From a bacterium (GTDB lineage: Bacteria > Patescibacteriota > Patescibacteriia > CAIQCM01): 9,652 nt of DNA. Positions within the stretch are counted from its first letter, which is position 1; each line of letters opens with the position of its first letter. Below the pieces are notes generated by a model. That model did not search any database and had not been told where the DNA came from. It saw only the letters and a list, made by a program, of their open reading frames with translations. The position numbers and the translations under genes were made by a program. The stretch is taken from NCBI GenBank assembly GCA_023246535.1, contig JAHFIF010000038.1:1-9652 (forward strand). Reading direction: 5' to 3'. Positions 1 through 6,254 of this stretch are shown in pieces.

Positions 1-33
1 CACGACATCAATTTTTACGCCTAGGATGTTCAT
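1..33 (-). CDS. 5' end of a leftward gene, possibly a WecG/TagA/CpsF-family glycosyltransferase (partial)
   Basis: Reading leftward from an ATG at 33-31 gives MNILGVKIDVV, open to the window edge. The pattern 'ILGV-x-ID-x-V' within the first dozen residues resembles the start of WecG/TagA/CpsF glycosyltransferases, which transfer N-acetylmannosamine-type sugars to lipid-linked carriers at the cytoplasmic face of the membrane. Eleven residues cannot prove the family. A gene start here is supported independently by a leftward extended -10 element seven bases upstream of the ATG. The gene is divergent from the one at 119. Confidence 0.4.
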   Translation of the reverse strand, partial: MNILGVKIDVV

Positions 34-40
34 GGCGTTT

Positions 41-49
41 ATTATGCCA
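41..49 (-). promoter_or_regulatory. Leftward extended -10 promoter element
   Basis: On the minus strand 49-41 reads TGGCATAAT: a TGn extension followed by CATAAT (5/6 match to TATAAT). The hexamer ends seven bases before the ATG at 33, which puts the predicted transcription start at 34-33, so the mRNA would be leaderless. No good -35 box lies at the right distance, as is tolerated with extended -10 promoters. Confidence 0.45.
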
Positions 50-54
50 AAATA

Positions 55-83
55 TTGACAAAAAGGCTAATTTATGGTATTTT
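55..83 (+). promoter_or_regulatory. Promoter of the 119-649 gene (perfect -35, extended -10)
   Basis: TTGACA at 55-60 is a perfect -35 box. After a 17-base spacer comes TATTTT at 78-83, preceded by TGG at 75-77, i.e. an extended -10. The predicted start is near 90, giving a leader of about 29 bases before the ATG at 119. A second -10-like hexamer, TACAAT at 91-96, has no matching -35. The promoter lies back to back with the leftward element at 41-49, so the two may compete or be co-regulated. Confidence 0.6.
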
Positions 84-118
84 TGATGACTACAATTGAT
101 TCTTAGCGAGTAAATTAC

Positions 119-649
119 ATGAATCGAGAATCTCATCGCGATACGCCGACGAATGCCGAATTGCCCGCAGCCACCATCATCGATTCCAATCTTGAGGTTC
201 AGGCCGAGTGTGAGAGGACGCGGCACGTTGCTTATGAAAGGGCGCAGGAACTTTTGCAACGGCGCATCGATAAATACAGCGCCGCTGCGCCCAAGCCGCG
301 CCTTCCCGGCGCTGCTTTTCAAGGTTTTGACGCGCCGCAAGCGCTTGCTCCGGAAATGCTCCTTGAATATAAAGCGCTCGCCGACATGAAGGCCGGCAAG
401 GGCACGGATGACGAGGTGCGGACAGTGTTGGTCAGCGAACGCGAAAAAGCCAAGGCCTTGATCGAATCCGAAGAAAAGCGCATGTCCACGGAACTGAACG
501 AACGCATGCACGGCCGCGGTCCGGCCATCAAGTCCGAAGAGCTGCTGGCCGCCGGTCCGGCCTGGGAAAACAGTCCGGCCAAAACGGCGCTCGTCGGCGA
601 AATTGCCGAACTCAATCGCCTCATCTCGTCGCTCGCGGCGGCTAATTGA
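119..649 (+). CDS. Hypothetical small charged helical protein
   Basis: I do not recognise this 176-residue protein. It has no signal peptide, no membrane segment and no cysteine motif, so it is probably cytoplasmic. Residues 1-25 look disordered, 26-53 form a charged helix, 55-75 are rich in Pro/Ala/Gly, and about 80-135 form long charged helices full of Glu, Lys and Arg. The last helix, about 153-174, has leucine/isoleucine spacing typical of a coiled coil or helical bundle. The ATG is the first start after a strong promoter and has a weak purine stretch (AGCGAG, 105-110) eight bases upstream. The C-terminal half resembles that of the next gene, so the two may be distant paralogues. Base composition and codon use match the neighbouring genes, which supports it being real. 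Confidence 0.8.
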   Translation: MNRESHRDTPTNAELPAATIIDSNLEVQAECERTRHVAYERAQELLQRRIDKYSAAAPKPRLPGAAFQGFDAPQALAPEMLLEYKALADMKAGKGTDDEVRTVLVSEREKAKALIESEEKRMSTELNERMHGRGPAIKSEELLAAGPAWENSPAKTALVGEIAELNRLISSLAAAN

Positions 650-716
650 TCTTGCCGTTTAAACGATATCGCTTTAATAATTTTTGATATTGCGATAAGA
701 TAAAAAACTTAAATCG

Positions 717-722
717 TATATT
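717..722 (+). promoter_or_regulatory. Possible leaderless promoter (-10) for the 730-1284 gene
   Basis: TATATT (5/6 match) ends seven bases before the ATG at 730, so transcription would begin at 729 or 730 and the mRNA would have essentially no leader. No convincing -35 or TGn extension is present, and the surrounding 80-base gap (650-729) is AT-rich, so a chance match is possible. There is no ribosome binding site in front of this ATG. Confidence 0.35.
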
Positions 723-729
723 CATCACT

Positions 730-1284
730 ATGGTTTGGGGATTAGACAGATTGCTCGGTCGCGGAGAAAGCCGCCCGCAAGAAGAGACCGAACCGGAAGA
801 AGGAAAAAAAGAGAAGCCGCGCGTTTGGCGGACAACTCCGGCACCGGAACGCGTTGAGCCGGTATTGACCAAGGGGCAGCTGGAAGCGATCGATACGGCA
901 ACGATCCGGGCGCAGACGGTTCTCACCGAAATTGATTCGCTTAAAAAGATCAAGCTGCGCGGCGGTTCCAAAACCGGTGTCAGCTATTATGATGCCGGAC
1001 GCATCAAGACCTTTGCCGGCTACGTCGCTGTTTTAGAGCACGGAACGCCTGAGTTGAAGGTCGAAGCGGCAATGCACGTTTTGCACGAATACGGTGATGA
1101 GCTGATGAAAAAACATGCCGGCGCTCTGGAACGTCTCCATCGGATCGACTTGGCTCAGGGCAACCGCGAAGTTACCCCGGGCGTGGTTGAGACGGTCGAT
1201 AGCATTGGCGAAGAGATTCAGCAGATCGAAGCGGACTTGGCCGATATTAAAATGGCCATGCAAACGCTTGCTGGACGCACTTGA
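730..1284 (+). CDS. Hypothetical protein with charged linker and helical C-terminal half
   Basis: I do not recognise this 184-residue protein. Residues 1-10 (MVWGLDRLLG) form a short hydrophobic start, too short for a signal peptide or membrane anchor. Residues 11-47 are a low-complexity Glu/Lys/Arg/Pro linker, likely disordered. From about 48 to 184 it is predicted helical, including a segment around 95-130 (Tyr, Val, Leu and Glu-Leu spaced) and a final amphipathic helix at about 158-180. It lacks signal peptide, metal motif and nucleotide-binding loop. From residue 95 the order of helices and the ending resemble the protein at 119-649. Its TGA stop (1282-1284) lies inside the -35 box of the clpB promoter, so this gene ends exactly where clpB control begins. 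Confidence 0.8.
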   Translation: MVWGLDRLLGRGESRPQEETEPEEGKKEKPRVWRTTPAPERVEPVLTKGQLEAIDTATIRAQTVLTEIDSLKKIKLRGGSKTGVSYYDAGRIKTFAGYVAVLEHGTPELKVEAAMHVLHEYGDELMKKHAGALERLHRIDLAQGNREVTPGVVETVDSIGEEIQQIEADLADIKMAMQTLAGRT

Positions 1285-1308
1285 CCGACTTTTTAAATAT
1301 GGTACATT
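1281..1308 (+). promoter_or_regulatory. clpB promoter
   Basis: TTGACC at 1281-1286 (5/6 to the -35 consensus) is followed after 16 bases by TACATT at 1303-1308 with a TGG extension at 1300-1302. The predicted start, near 1315, falls inside the CIRCE operator, which overlaps the last two bases of the -10. This is a standard housekeeping-type promoter of the sort HrcA represses, and no alternative heat-shock sigma motif is evident. The upstream gene's stop codon is embedded in the -35. Confidence 0.75.
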
Positions 1309-1333
1309 AGCACTCTAGGATAAAGAGTGCTAA
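1307..1333 (+). promoter_or_regulatory. CIRCE operator (HrcA binding site)
   Basis: TTAGCACTC at 1307-1315 and GAGTGCTAA at 1325-1333 are perfect reverse complements separated by exactly nine bases. This matches the CIRCE consensus without mismatch. CIRCE is bound by the HrcA repressor, and repression is relieved on heat shock when GroEL is titrated by unfolded proteins. The element overlaps the -10 and the predicted start, and occupies nearly all of the clpB leader, ending ten bases before the ATG. It therefore leaves no room for a Shine-Dalgarno sequence. hrcA itself is not in the window. Confidence 0.95.
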
Positions 1334-1343
1334 TTTTGTTTCT

Positions 1344-4007
1344 ATGCCCCCTACTCCTTTCAATAATTTCACGAATAAATCGCAAGAAGCCTTGCAAAAA
1401 TGCCAGCGGATGGTGATCGACCTGAACCATACGCAAATGGAGCCGCTGCATCTTTTAACCGCGCTTTTGGAGCAAGAAGGCGTCGTTGACGCCGTGTTGC
1501 GGAAGATCGGCGTTGACGTGCCGGTCCTGCTGGATCGCGCCAAATTGACGCTGCGCCGTTTGCCGAACGCGGCCAGCGCCGGCGGCATGGCGCAAATTTT
1601 CCTGTCGCAGGAAATGATGAAGGTCATGCACCAGGCCGATCGCGAGGCCGAACGCATGAAGGACGAATACGTGAGCGTCGAGCATTTGCTGCTGGCGCTT
1701 TTGGCCGTTACCTCTTCGGCTTCGGAAATGCTCAACCGCTTCGGCGTCGACTACGAGTCGGCGCTCAAGGTCCTCTCCTCAATCCGCGGTTCGCAGCGCG
1801 TCGACTCGCCGGAGCCGGAAGCGAAATACCAAGCCCTGGAAAAATACAGCAAAAATTTGACCAAGCAGGCGCGCGCCGAAAAGCTCGATCCGGTGATCGG
1901 CCGCGACGCGGAAATCCGCCGCGTCATGCAGGTGCTCGCCCGCCGCACCAAGAACAATCCGGTGTTGATCGGCGAGGCCGGCGTCGGCAAAACCGCCATC
2001 GTCGAAGGTTTGGCGCAGCGGATCATCGCCGGCGACGTCCCCGAGTCGCTCAAAAACAAGGAGATCATTTCGCTCGACCTGGGCTCGCTCATTGCCGGCA
2101 CCAAGTTCCGCGGCGAATTTGAGGAACGCCTGAAGGCCGTGCTCAAGGAGATCGAAGATTCTTCGGACAAGATCATCCTCTTCATCGACGAACTGCATAC
2201 GATCGTCGGTGCCGGCGGTGCCGAGGGCGCGATCGACGCTTCCAATTTGCTGAAGCCGGCTTTGGCGCGCGGCGAATTGCACACGATCGGCGCCACCACC
2301 ATCAAGGAATATCAAAAACACATTGAGAAGGATCAGGCGCTGGAGCGGCGCTTCCAGCCGGTCATGGTGACCGAACCGTCGCCCGAGGACACGATCGCCA
2401 TCCTCCGCGGCATCAAAGACAAATACGAAGTGCACCACGGCGTCCGCATCACCGACCCGGCGATCGTCGCCGCGTCACAGCTGACCGCCCGCTACATCAC
2501 CGACCGCTTTTTGCCGGACAAGGCCATCGACGTCATCGACGAAGCCGCTTCCGCCTTGCGTATGGAAATTGATTCGATGCCGGCGGAGCTCGACGAGTTG
2601 CGCCGCAACATCATCCGCCTGGAAATCGAAAAGCGCGCTTTGCAAAAAGAAGAAGACAAGGATTCCAAAGACCGCCTGAAAACGATCGAAAAGGAACTTT
2701 CCGAGCTCAATGAAAAGAACAGCGGGCTCGAAGCGCGCTGGCGCACGGAAAAAGAGATCATCGGCCAGATCCGCGACAGCAAAAAGAAGATCGAGACCTT
2801 TAAGCAAGAGGCCGACATTGCCGAACGCGCCGGCGAGCTGCAGAAGGTCGCCGAAATTCGCTACGGCCGGATTCCGGAAACCGAACGCAAACAGCGCGCC
2901 GCCGAGCACAAGCTCGTCGACCTGCAGGACCGCCACCGCATTCTCAAGGAAGAAGTGACCGACGAGGACATTGCCGCGGTTGTTTCGCGCTGGACCGGCA
3001 TCCCGGTCACGAAAATGCTCGAGACCGAAGCCCTGAAGCTTTCCAAGCTGGAAGAGTCGCTGAGCCGCCGCGTCATCGGCCAGCGCGCCGCCATTGAATC
3101 GATCGCCAACGCCGTGCGCCGTTCGCGCGCCGGATTGTCCGAAGAAAAACGGCCGATCGGTTCGTTCATCTTCCTGGGTCCGACCGGCGTCGGCAAGACC
3201 GAGCTGGCCCGCGCGCTCGCGGCCACGCTCTTCAACGACGAGAACGCGCTGGTGCGCCTCGACATGTCCGAGTACGGCGAAAAGCACACCACCGCCCGCA
3301 TGATCGGTTCGCCGCCGGGCTACGTCGGCTATGACGAAGGCGGACAATTGACGGAGATCATCCGCCGCAAGCCGTATTCGGTCGTGCTCTTCGATGAAAT
3401 TGAAAAAGCCCATCCCGAGGTCTTCAATATTTTGCTGCAGATCCTCGATGACGGCATGCTGACCGACGCCAAGGGGCGCAAGGTCAATTTCAAGAACACG
3501 ATCATCATCATGACCTCGAACATGGGATCCGACCGCATCCTCGACATGGGCACGCGCGGCGAACTCGGTTTTGGCACGCCCGACGTGCCGGTTGATTCCG
3601 AATACAAAGCGATGGAGTCGAAGATCCGCAACGAGCTCAAAGAACGCATGAAGCCCGAGCTCTTGAACCGCATCGACGAGATCATCATCTTCCATGCGCT
3701 GACCGAAAAAGACCTGGTGCAGATCGTCGACATTCAGCTTTCGGAAATGTCCAAGCGCATTGCGTTGCGCCACATCACGGTGAACGTCACCGACAAGGCC
3801 AAGAAGTGGCTGGCCAAGCAAGGTTACGATCCCAACTTTGGCGCGCGTCCGTTAAAGCGCGTCATTCAAACCGCCATTCTCGATCCCCTCTCGCTTAAAA
3901 TCATCTCCGGCGAAATCAAAGAAGGCGCCCGCGTCCAGATCGACGTGAAAGCCGAAAAACTCGTCATCAAAGAAACCACTCCCGAACCGGTCGCCGTTGG
4001 GGTATAA
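1344..4007 (+). CDS. clpB: ATP-dependent protein disaggregase ClpB
   Basis: ClpB is the hexameric AAA+ disaggregase of the cytoplasm. It works with DnaK to pull polypeptides out of aggregates. At 887 residues it is complete and slightly longer than usual (about 860). The order is: Clp N-domain, about 5-150; first AAA+ module with Walker A GEAGVGKT (210-217) and Walker B acidic pair D282/E283; coiled-coil middle domain, about 412-540, whose presence separates ClpB from ClpA and ClpC; second AAA+ module with Walker A GPTGVGKT (612-619), Walker B D684/E685 and a GYVG pore loop; and sensor-2 GARPLKR (833-839). The pore segment of module one has KFRGEF, with Phe where Tyr is common, so the aromatic is kept. 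The last dozen residues are a variable tail. The start is fixed by the N-domain and the CIRCE leader. No Shine-Dalgarno is visible. Expression should be heat-inducible through HrcA. Confidence 0.97.
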   Translation: MPPTPFNNFTNKSQEALQKCQRMVIDLNHTQMEPLHLLTALLEQEGVVDAVLRKIGVDVPVLLDRAKLTLRRLPNAASAGGMAQIFLSQEMMKVMHQADREAERMKDEYVSVEHLLLALLAVTSSASEMLNRFGVDYESALKVLSSIRGSQRVDSPEPEAKYQALEKYSKNLTKQARAEKLDPVIGRDAEIRRVMQVLARRTKNNPVLIGEAGVGKTAIVEGLAQRIIAGDVPESLKNKEIISLDLGSLIAGTKFRGEFEERLKAVLKEIEDSSDKIILFIDELHTIVGAGGAEGAIDASNLLKPALARGELHTIGATTIKEYQKHIEKDQALERRFQPVMVTEPSPEDTIAILRGIKDKYEVHHGVRITDPAIVAASQLTARYITDRFLPDKAIDVIDEAASALRMEIDSMPAELDELRRNIIRLEIEKRALQKEEDKDSKDRLKTIEKELSELNEKNSGLEARWRTEKEIIGQIRDSKKKIETFKQEADIAERAGELQKVAEIRYGRIPETERKQRAAEHKLVDLQDRHRILKEEVTDEDIAAVVSRWTGIPVTKMLETEALKLSKLEESLSRRVIGQRAAIESIANAVRRSRAGLSEEKRPIGSFIFLGPTGVGKTELARALAATLFNDENALVRLDMSEYGEKHTTARMIGSPPGYVGYDEGGQLTEIIRRKPYSVVLFDEIEKAHPEVFNILLQILDDGMLTDAKGRKVNFKNTIIIMTSNMGSDRILDMGTRGELGFGTPDVPVDSEYKAMESKIRNELKERMKPELLNRIDEIIIFHALTEKDLVQIVDIQLSEMSKRIALRHITVNVTDKAKKWLAKQGYDPNFGARPLKRVIQTAILDPLSLKIISGEIKEGARVQIDVKAEKLVIKETTPEPVAVGV

Positions 4008-4008
4008 T
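4003..4008 (+). promoter_or_regulatory. Leaderless promoter (-10) of the exported lysozyme-like gene
   Basis: A perfect TATAAT overlaps the TAA stop of clpB (4005-4007). Exactly six bases separate it from the ATG at 4015, so the predicted first transcribed base is the A of the start codon. The -35 region is not recognisable. The AT-rich hexamer stands out from its GC-rich surroundings. Only seven bases separate the two genes, so read-through from clpB is also possible. Confidence 0.55.
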
Positions 4009-4014
4009 GGGCGC

Positions 4015-5388
4015 ATGAAGAAGATCGCCGTCACGCTCTTGATCTCATGTTTGTTTTTGCCGTGCTTTGCCCATGCGGCTAATTTTGATCCCAACTTGGT
4101 CATTTCCGACGCGGAAGCGACGGAAACGCAGTCGTTTGACGCGGACGGCGTTCAGGTCTTCCTGGAAGCCCAGGGCAGCGGTTTATCCGCTTTGCGCGCC
4201 ACCGACACCGACGGCGTCGCGCGCCGCGCGAGCGACATCATCTATAACGCGGCGGTCAGGAACCGCGTCAGTCCGCGCCTGCTTTTGGCGCTCTTGCAGC
4301 GCGAACAATCGCTCATGACCGATCCAACCCCGTCGTCCAAGCAATTGGATTGGGCGACTGGTTTTGGCGTTTGCGATTCGTGCTCAATGGACGATCCGGC
4401 GCTGGCCAAATATCGCGGTTTTGCCAACCAGGTTGAATATGCGGCGGCGGGTTTCCGCTATTTCATGGACCAAGGCGGCGCGCGCAAGGCCGGCCAACCG
4501 ACGGCGATCGACGGCGTCCCCGTGACGCCGGCCACCCAAGCGACCGCGTGTTTGTACAATTACACGCCGCACTTGAACGCCCAGGCTAACTTTTGGATGG
4601 TTTGGCAAAAATATTTCGTCCGGCGCTATCCAAGCGGCACGCTCGCGACCGCCAGCCCGGCCATTCCCGGCACTTGGCTCATCCGTTTCGGCGAACGGCG
4701 GCTTATTTCTTCGCCGGCCGTGCTCATGTCGCGCTTTGACCCGAACAAGGTCGTTAAAGTGGCGGCCAACGACCTGTTGGCGTATTCGGCCGGCGCGCCG
4801 ATCAAGTTTCCCGACTTTTCGTTGCTTCGTTCGCCGCGCGGCACGATCTATCTGGTGAACGGCGACAACCGCCGCGGCATCGCCTCGATGGAGGTTTTTC
4901 GGAAGATCGGTTTTGACCGCAACGAGGTCATCGACGCCAACTGGGCGGATATCAACGCCTACAAAGAAGGCACGCCGATCACGATGGCCGCCGCCTATCC
5001 GCTGGGCGCGCTGCTCATGGATCCGGCCACCCACGGCGTCTATTTCGTGCAAAATGGCGTGAAGCGGCCGCTCTACGGTCCGGAACTGCTGGGCATGTAT
5101 TTCAAGGGACGCAAGGTCAAGCGCTCGACGGTCGCCGAACTCGCCAATTTCAAGCTTGGCGATCCAATAAATTTGGCGGACGGGGAGCTGGTCAAGACGG
5201 CTGAGAGCCCGGCCATCTACGTCATTGACAACGGCGAACGCCTGCCCGTCGCTTCGGCCGATCAATTTGAAAAACAAGGCTGGAAATGGGAGAATGTCGT
5301 TACCGTGTCGCAGCGCATTCTTGATCTGTCGCCTTTAGGCAACACCTTTGATTCACAGCCGCCGGTGACGCAAATCGCGTCAAATTAG
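4015..5388 (+). CDS. Exported lytic-transglycosylase-like protein with four C-terminal repeats
   Basis: This 457-residue protein is probably secreted or held at the cell surface. It starts with a classical signal peptide: MKK, a hydrophobic core, and AHA at 19-21, with cleavage likely before A22. An in-frame ATG at 3997 would add six residues but lies inside clpB and upstream of the -10, so 4015 is preferred. Residues about 40-205 resemble a lysozyme-like fold: the helix SPRLLLALLQREQSL places E97 where lytic transglycosylases have their catalytic Glu, followed by DWATGFGVCDSC (C120, C123) and YNYTPH ... FWMVWQKYF (181-201). From 219 on there are four related units of about 57-65 residues, beginning near 219 (GTWLIRFG), 276 (GTIYLVNG), 341 (GVYFVQNG) and 400 (AIYVIDNG). 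Each pairs a short strand with a following Arg/Lys-rich 'RR.I' or 'KRP' turn, and may bind cell-wall or surface glycan. Cutting of peptidoglycan is inferred from E97 and export only. Confidence 0.75.
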   Translation: MKKIAVTLLISCLFLPCFAHAANFDPNLVISDAEATETQSFDADGVQVFLEAQGSGLSALRATDTDGVARRASDIIYNAAVRNRVSPRLLLALLQREQSLMTDPTPSSKQLDWATGFGVCDSCSMDDPALAKYRGFANQVEYAAAGFRYFMDQGGARKAGQPTAIDGVPVTPATQATACLYNYTPHLNAQANFWMVWQKYFVRRYPSGTLATASPAIPGTWLIRFGERRLISSPAVLMSRFDPNKVVKVAANDLLAYSAGAPIKFPDFSLLRSPRGTIYLVNGDNRRGIASMEVFRKIGFDRNEVIDANWADINAYKEGTPITMAAAYPLGALLMDPATHGVYFVQNGVKRPLYGPELLGMYFKGRKVKRSTVAELANFKLGDPINLADGELVKTAESPAIYVIDNGERLPVASADQFEKQGWKWENVVTVSQRILDLSPLGNTFDSQPPVTQIASN

Positions 5389-5390
5389 GA

Positions 5391-5460
5391 TAAACATTAA
5401 ACGTTACATGTAAAATGTTAACGTTTAATGTTTAAAAGTTAATGTTTCATATTTAATCTA
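5391..5460 (+). repeat. Degenerate heptanucleotide array with internal inversion (AT-rich)
   Basis: The whole gap between two genes can be divided into ten consecutive 7-base units from 5391 to 5460. Seven of them begin with TAA. Units on the left are of the type TAAACAT or TAAACGT; units on the right are of the type TAACGTT or TAATGTT, which are the reverse complement in a shifted phase. The result is a perfect 16-base inverted repeat (5391-5406 and 5419-5434). Allowing one bulged base at 5418 adds three more pairs, leaving a 5-base loop. TAATGTT(T) occurs again at 5440. No T-run follows, so it is not a typical intrinsic terminator. The last base is the A of the next start codon. Confidence 0.8.
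5448..5453 (+). promoter_or_regulatory. Possible leaderless -10 for the LigB-like gene
   Basis: CATATT (4/6 to consensus) lies exactly six bases before the ATG at 5460, the same geometry as TATAAT at 4003. It falls inside the AT-rich heptamer array, so the match may be accidental. There is no ribosome binding site upstream of this ATG. Confidence 0.25.
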
Positions 5461-6254
5461 TGTCGTTGGTATTCGCCGCCATTGTCCCCCACCCCCCGCT
5501 GCTGCTGCCGGCCATTGGCCGCGAGCATGCTCGTTTGCTGGAAAAAACCAGCGCGGCTTTCGGCATTCTTTCCATGTCGCTCGCCGCGGCCGCCCCGGAT
5601 ACGATCCTGGTCATTTCGCCGCACCTGTCGGTCATGCTCGAGACCTTCACCGTGAATCATGCGCCAAAATACGCCACCCATTTTCTCGAGTTCGGCGATT
5701 TTACGCCGCCGCGCGAATTTTCCAGCGATCCGTTGCTGATCGAGCGGATCCGGCATGAAACGCGAAAGACCGACCAAAAGATCATCACCGTTTCCGACAG
5801 CCATTTGGATTACGGCGCCGGCGTCCCGCTCACCCTTATTCCCGGACCCGGCTCCAAGAGTTCGGTGGTCGTGCTTTCGCCGACCATGGATTCGGCCAAG
5901 CAGCAATTCGCTTTCGGCCAGACGATCAAGGAAGCGGTCATGTCGGTGAATCGCAAGGTCGCGGTCATTTGTTCCGGCGACCTGTCGCACCGTCTGTCCT
6001 CGGACACGCCCAACGGATTTTCCCCCAAAGGAAAAGAATTCGACGAGCTCATGACCGCGAATTTGGCCGCCGGCAGCGCTTCGCCGATCCTGCAAATGAA
6101 CCCTGAGCTGGTCGAGGAAGCCCATGCCTGCGGCTACGGCTCAATTTGCATGTTCATGGGCATTCTCGATCGCATCAACTGCACGCCGGAGCTTTTGTGC
6201 TACGAAGCGCCGTTCGGGGTCGGCTACTGCACGATGGAGTTTCATTTGAAATAG
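5460..6254 (+). CDS. LigB-like class III extradiol dioxygenase superfamily protein (stand-alone)
   Basis: The 264 residues match the LigB fold family, which includes class III extradiol dioxygenases and the LigB-type half of LigB-AMMECR1 fusion proteins ('AmmeMemoRadiSam' systems). Visible landmarks are VPHPP (H11), ISPH (H55), DYGAGVPL (117-124) and SGDLSH (H177), followed by EEAHACGYGSI (219-229). H11 and H55 correspond to the metal-binding histidines of LigB, and H177 to its catalytic histidine. The usual DHG motif reads DYG, and I cannot place the third, glutamate, metal ligand with confidence. It has neither a signal peptide nor membrane segments. Reaction and substrate are unknown. Neither AMMECR1 nor a radical-SAM partner is in the window, and aromatic ring cleavage should not be assumed. 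The ATG at 5460 fits the family's N-terminus. Heptamer arrays lie directly on both sides, and the TAG stop is the first three bases of the second array. Confidence 0.8.
   Translation: MSLVFAAIVPHPPLLLPAIGREHARLLEKTSAAFGILSMSLAAAAPDTILVISPHLSVMLETFTVNHAPKYATHFLEFGDFTPPREFSSDPLLIERIRHETRKTDQKIITVSDSHLDYGAGVPLTLIPGPGSKSSVVVLSPTMDSAKQQFAFGQTIKEAVMSVNRKVAVICSGDLSHRLSSDTPNGFSPKGKEFDELMTANLAAGSASPILQMNPELVEEAHACGYGSICMFMGILDRINCTPELLCYEAPFGVGYCTMEFHLK

Noticed and set aside
664..671. CGATATCG palindrome in the gap 650-729
   Set aside because: It is an eight-base palindrome with no loop and no T-run at the right place, and is likely to occur by chance.
2475..3821. Long minus-strand open frame (448 codons) inside clpB
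   Set aside because: It is antisense to a certain ClpB coding sequence and arises from the strongly biased codon use. Its translation has no recognisable domain.
3997..4014. Upstream ATG that would add MGYNGR to the exported protein
   Set aside because: It lies inside clpB and upstream of the TATAAT. The ATG at 4015 gives a clean signal peptide at the predicted transcription start.
4039..4050. Lipobox-like LISC at residues 9-12 of the exported protein
   Set aside because: The cysteine is too close to the N-terminus and sits inside the hydrophobic core. AHA at 19-21 is a better signal peptidase I site.
4384..5277. Minus-strand open frame of 297 codons opposite the lysozyme-like gene
   Set aside because: It is a shadow of the plus-strand gene, which has a signal peptide, repeats and a promoter. 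The antisense product is Arg/Gly/Val-rich without motifs.
5391..5434. Intrinsic terminator at the AT-rich inverted repeat
   Set aside because: The stem has very few G-C pairs and no T-run follows, so it does not fit a rho-independent terminator.
5439..6125. Minus-strand open frame of 228 codons opposite the LigB-like gene
   Set aside because: It is the complement of clear LigB-family coding sequence and shows no domain of its own.
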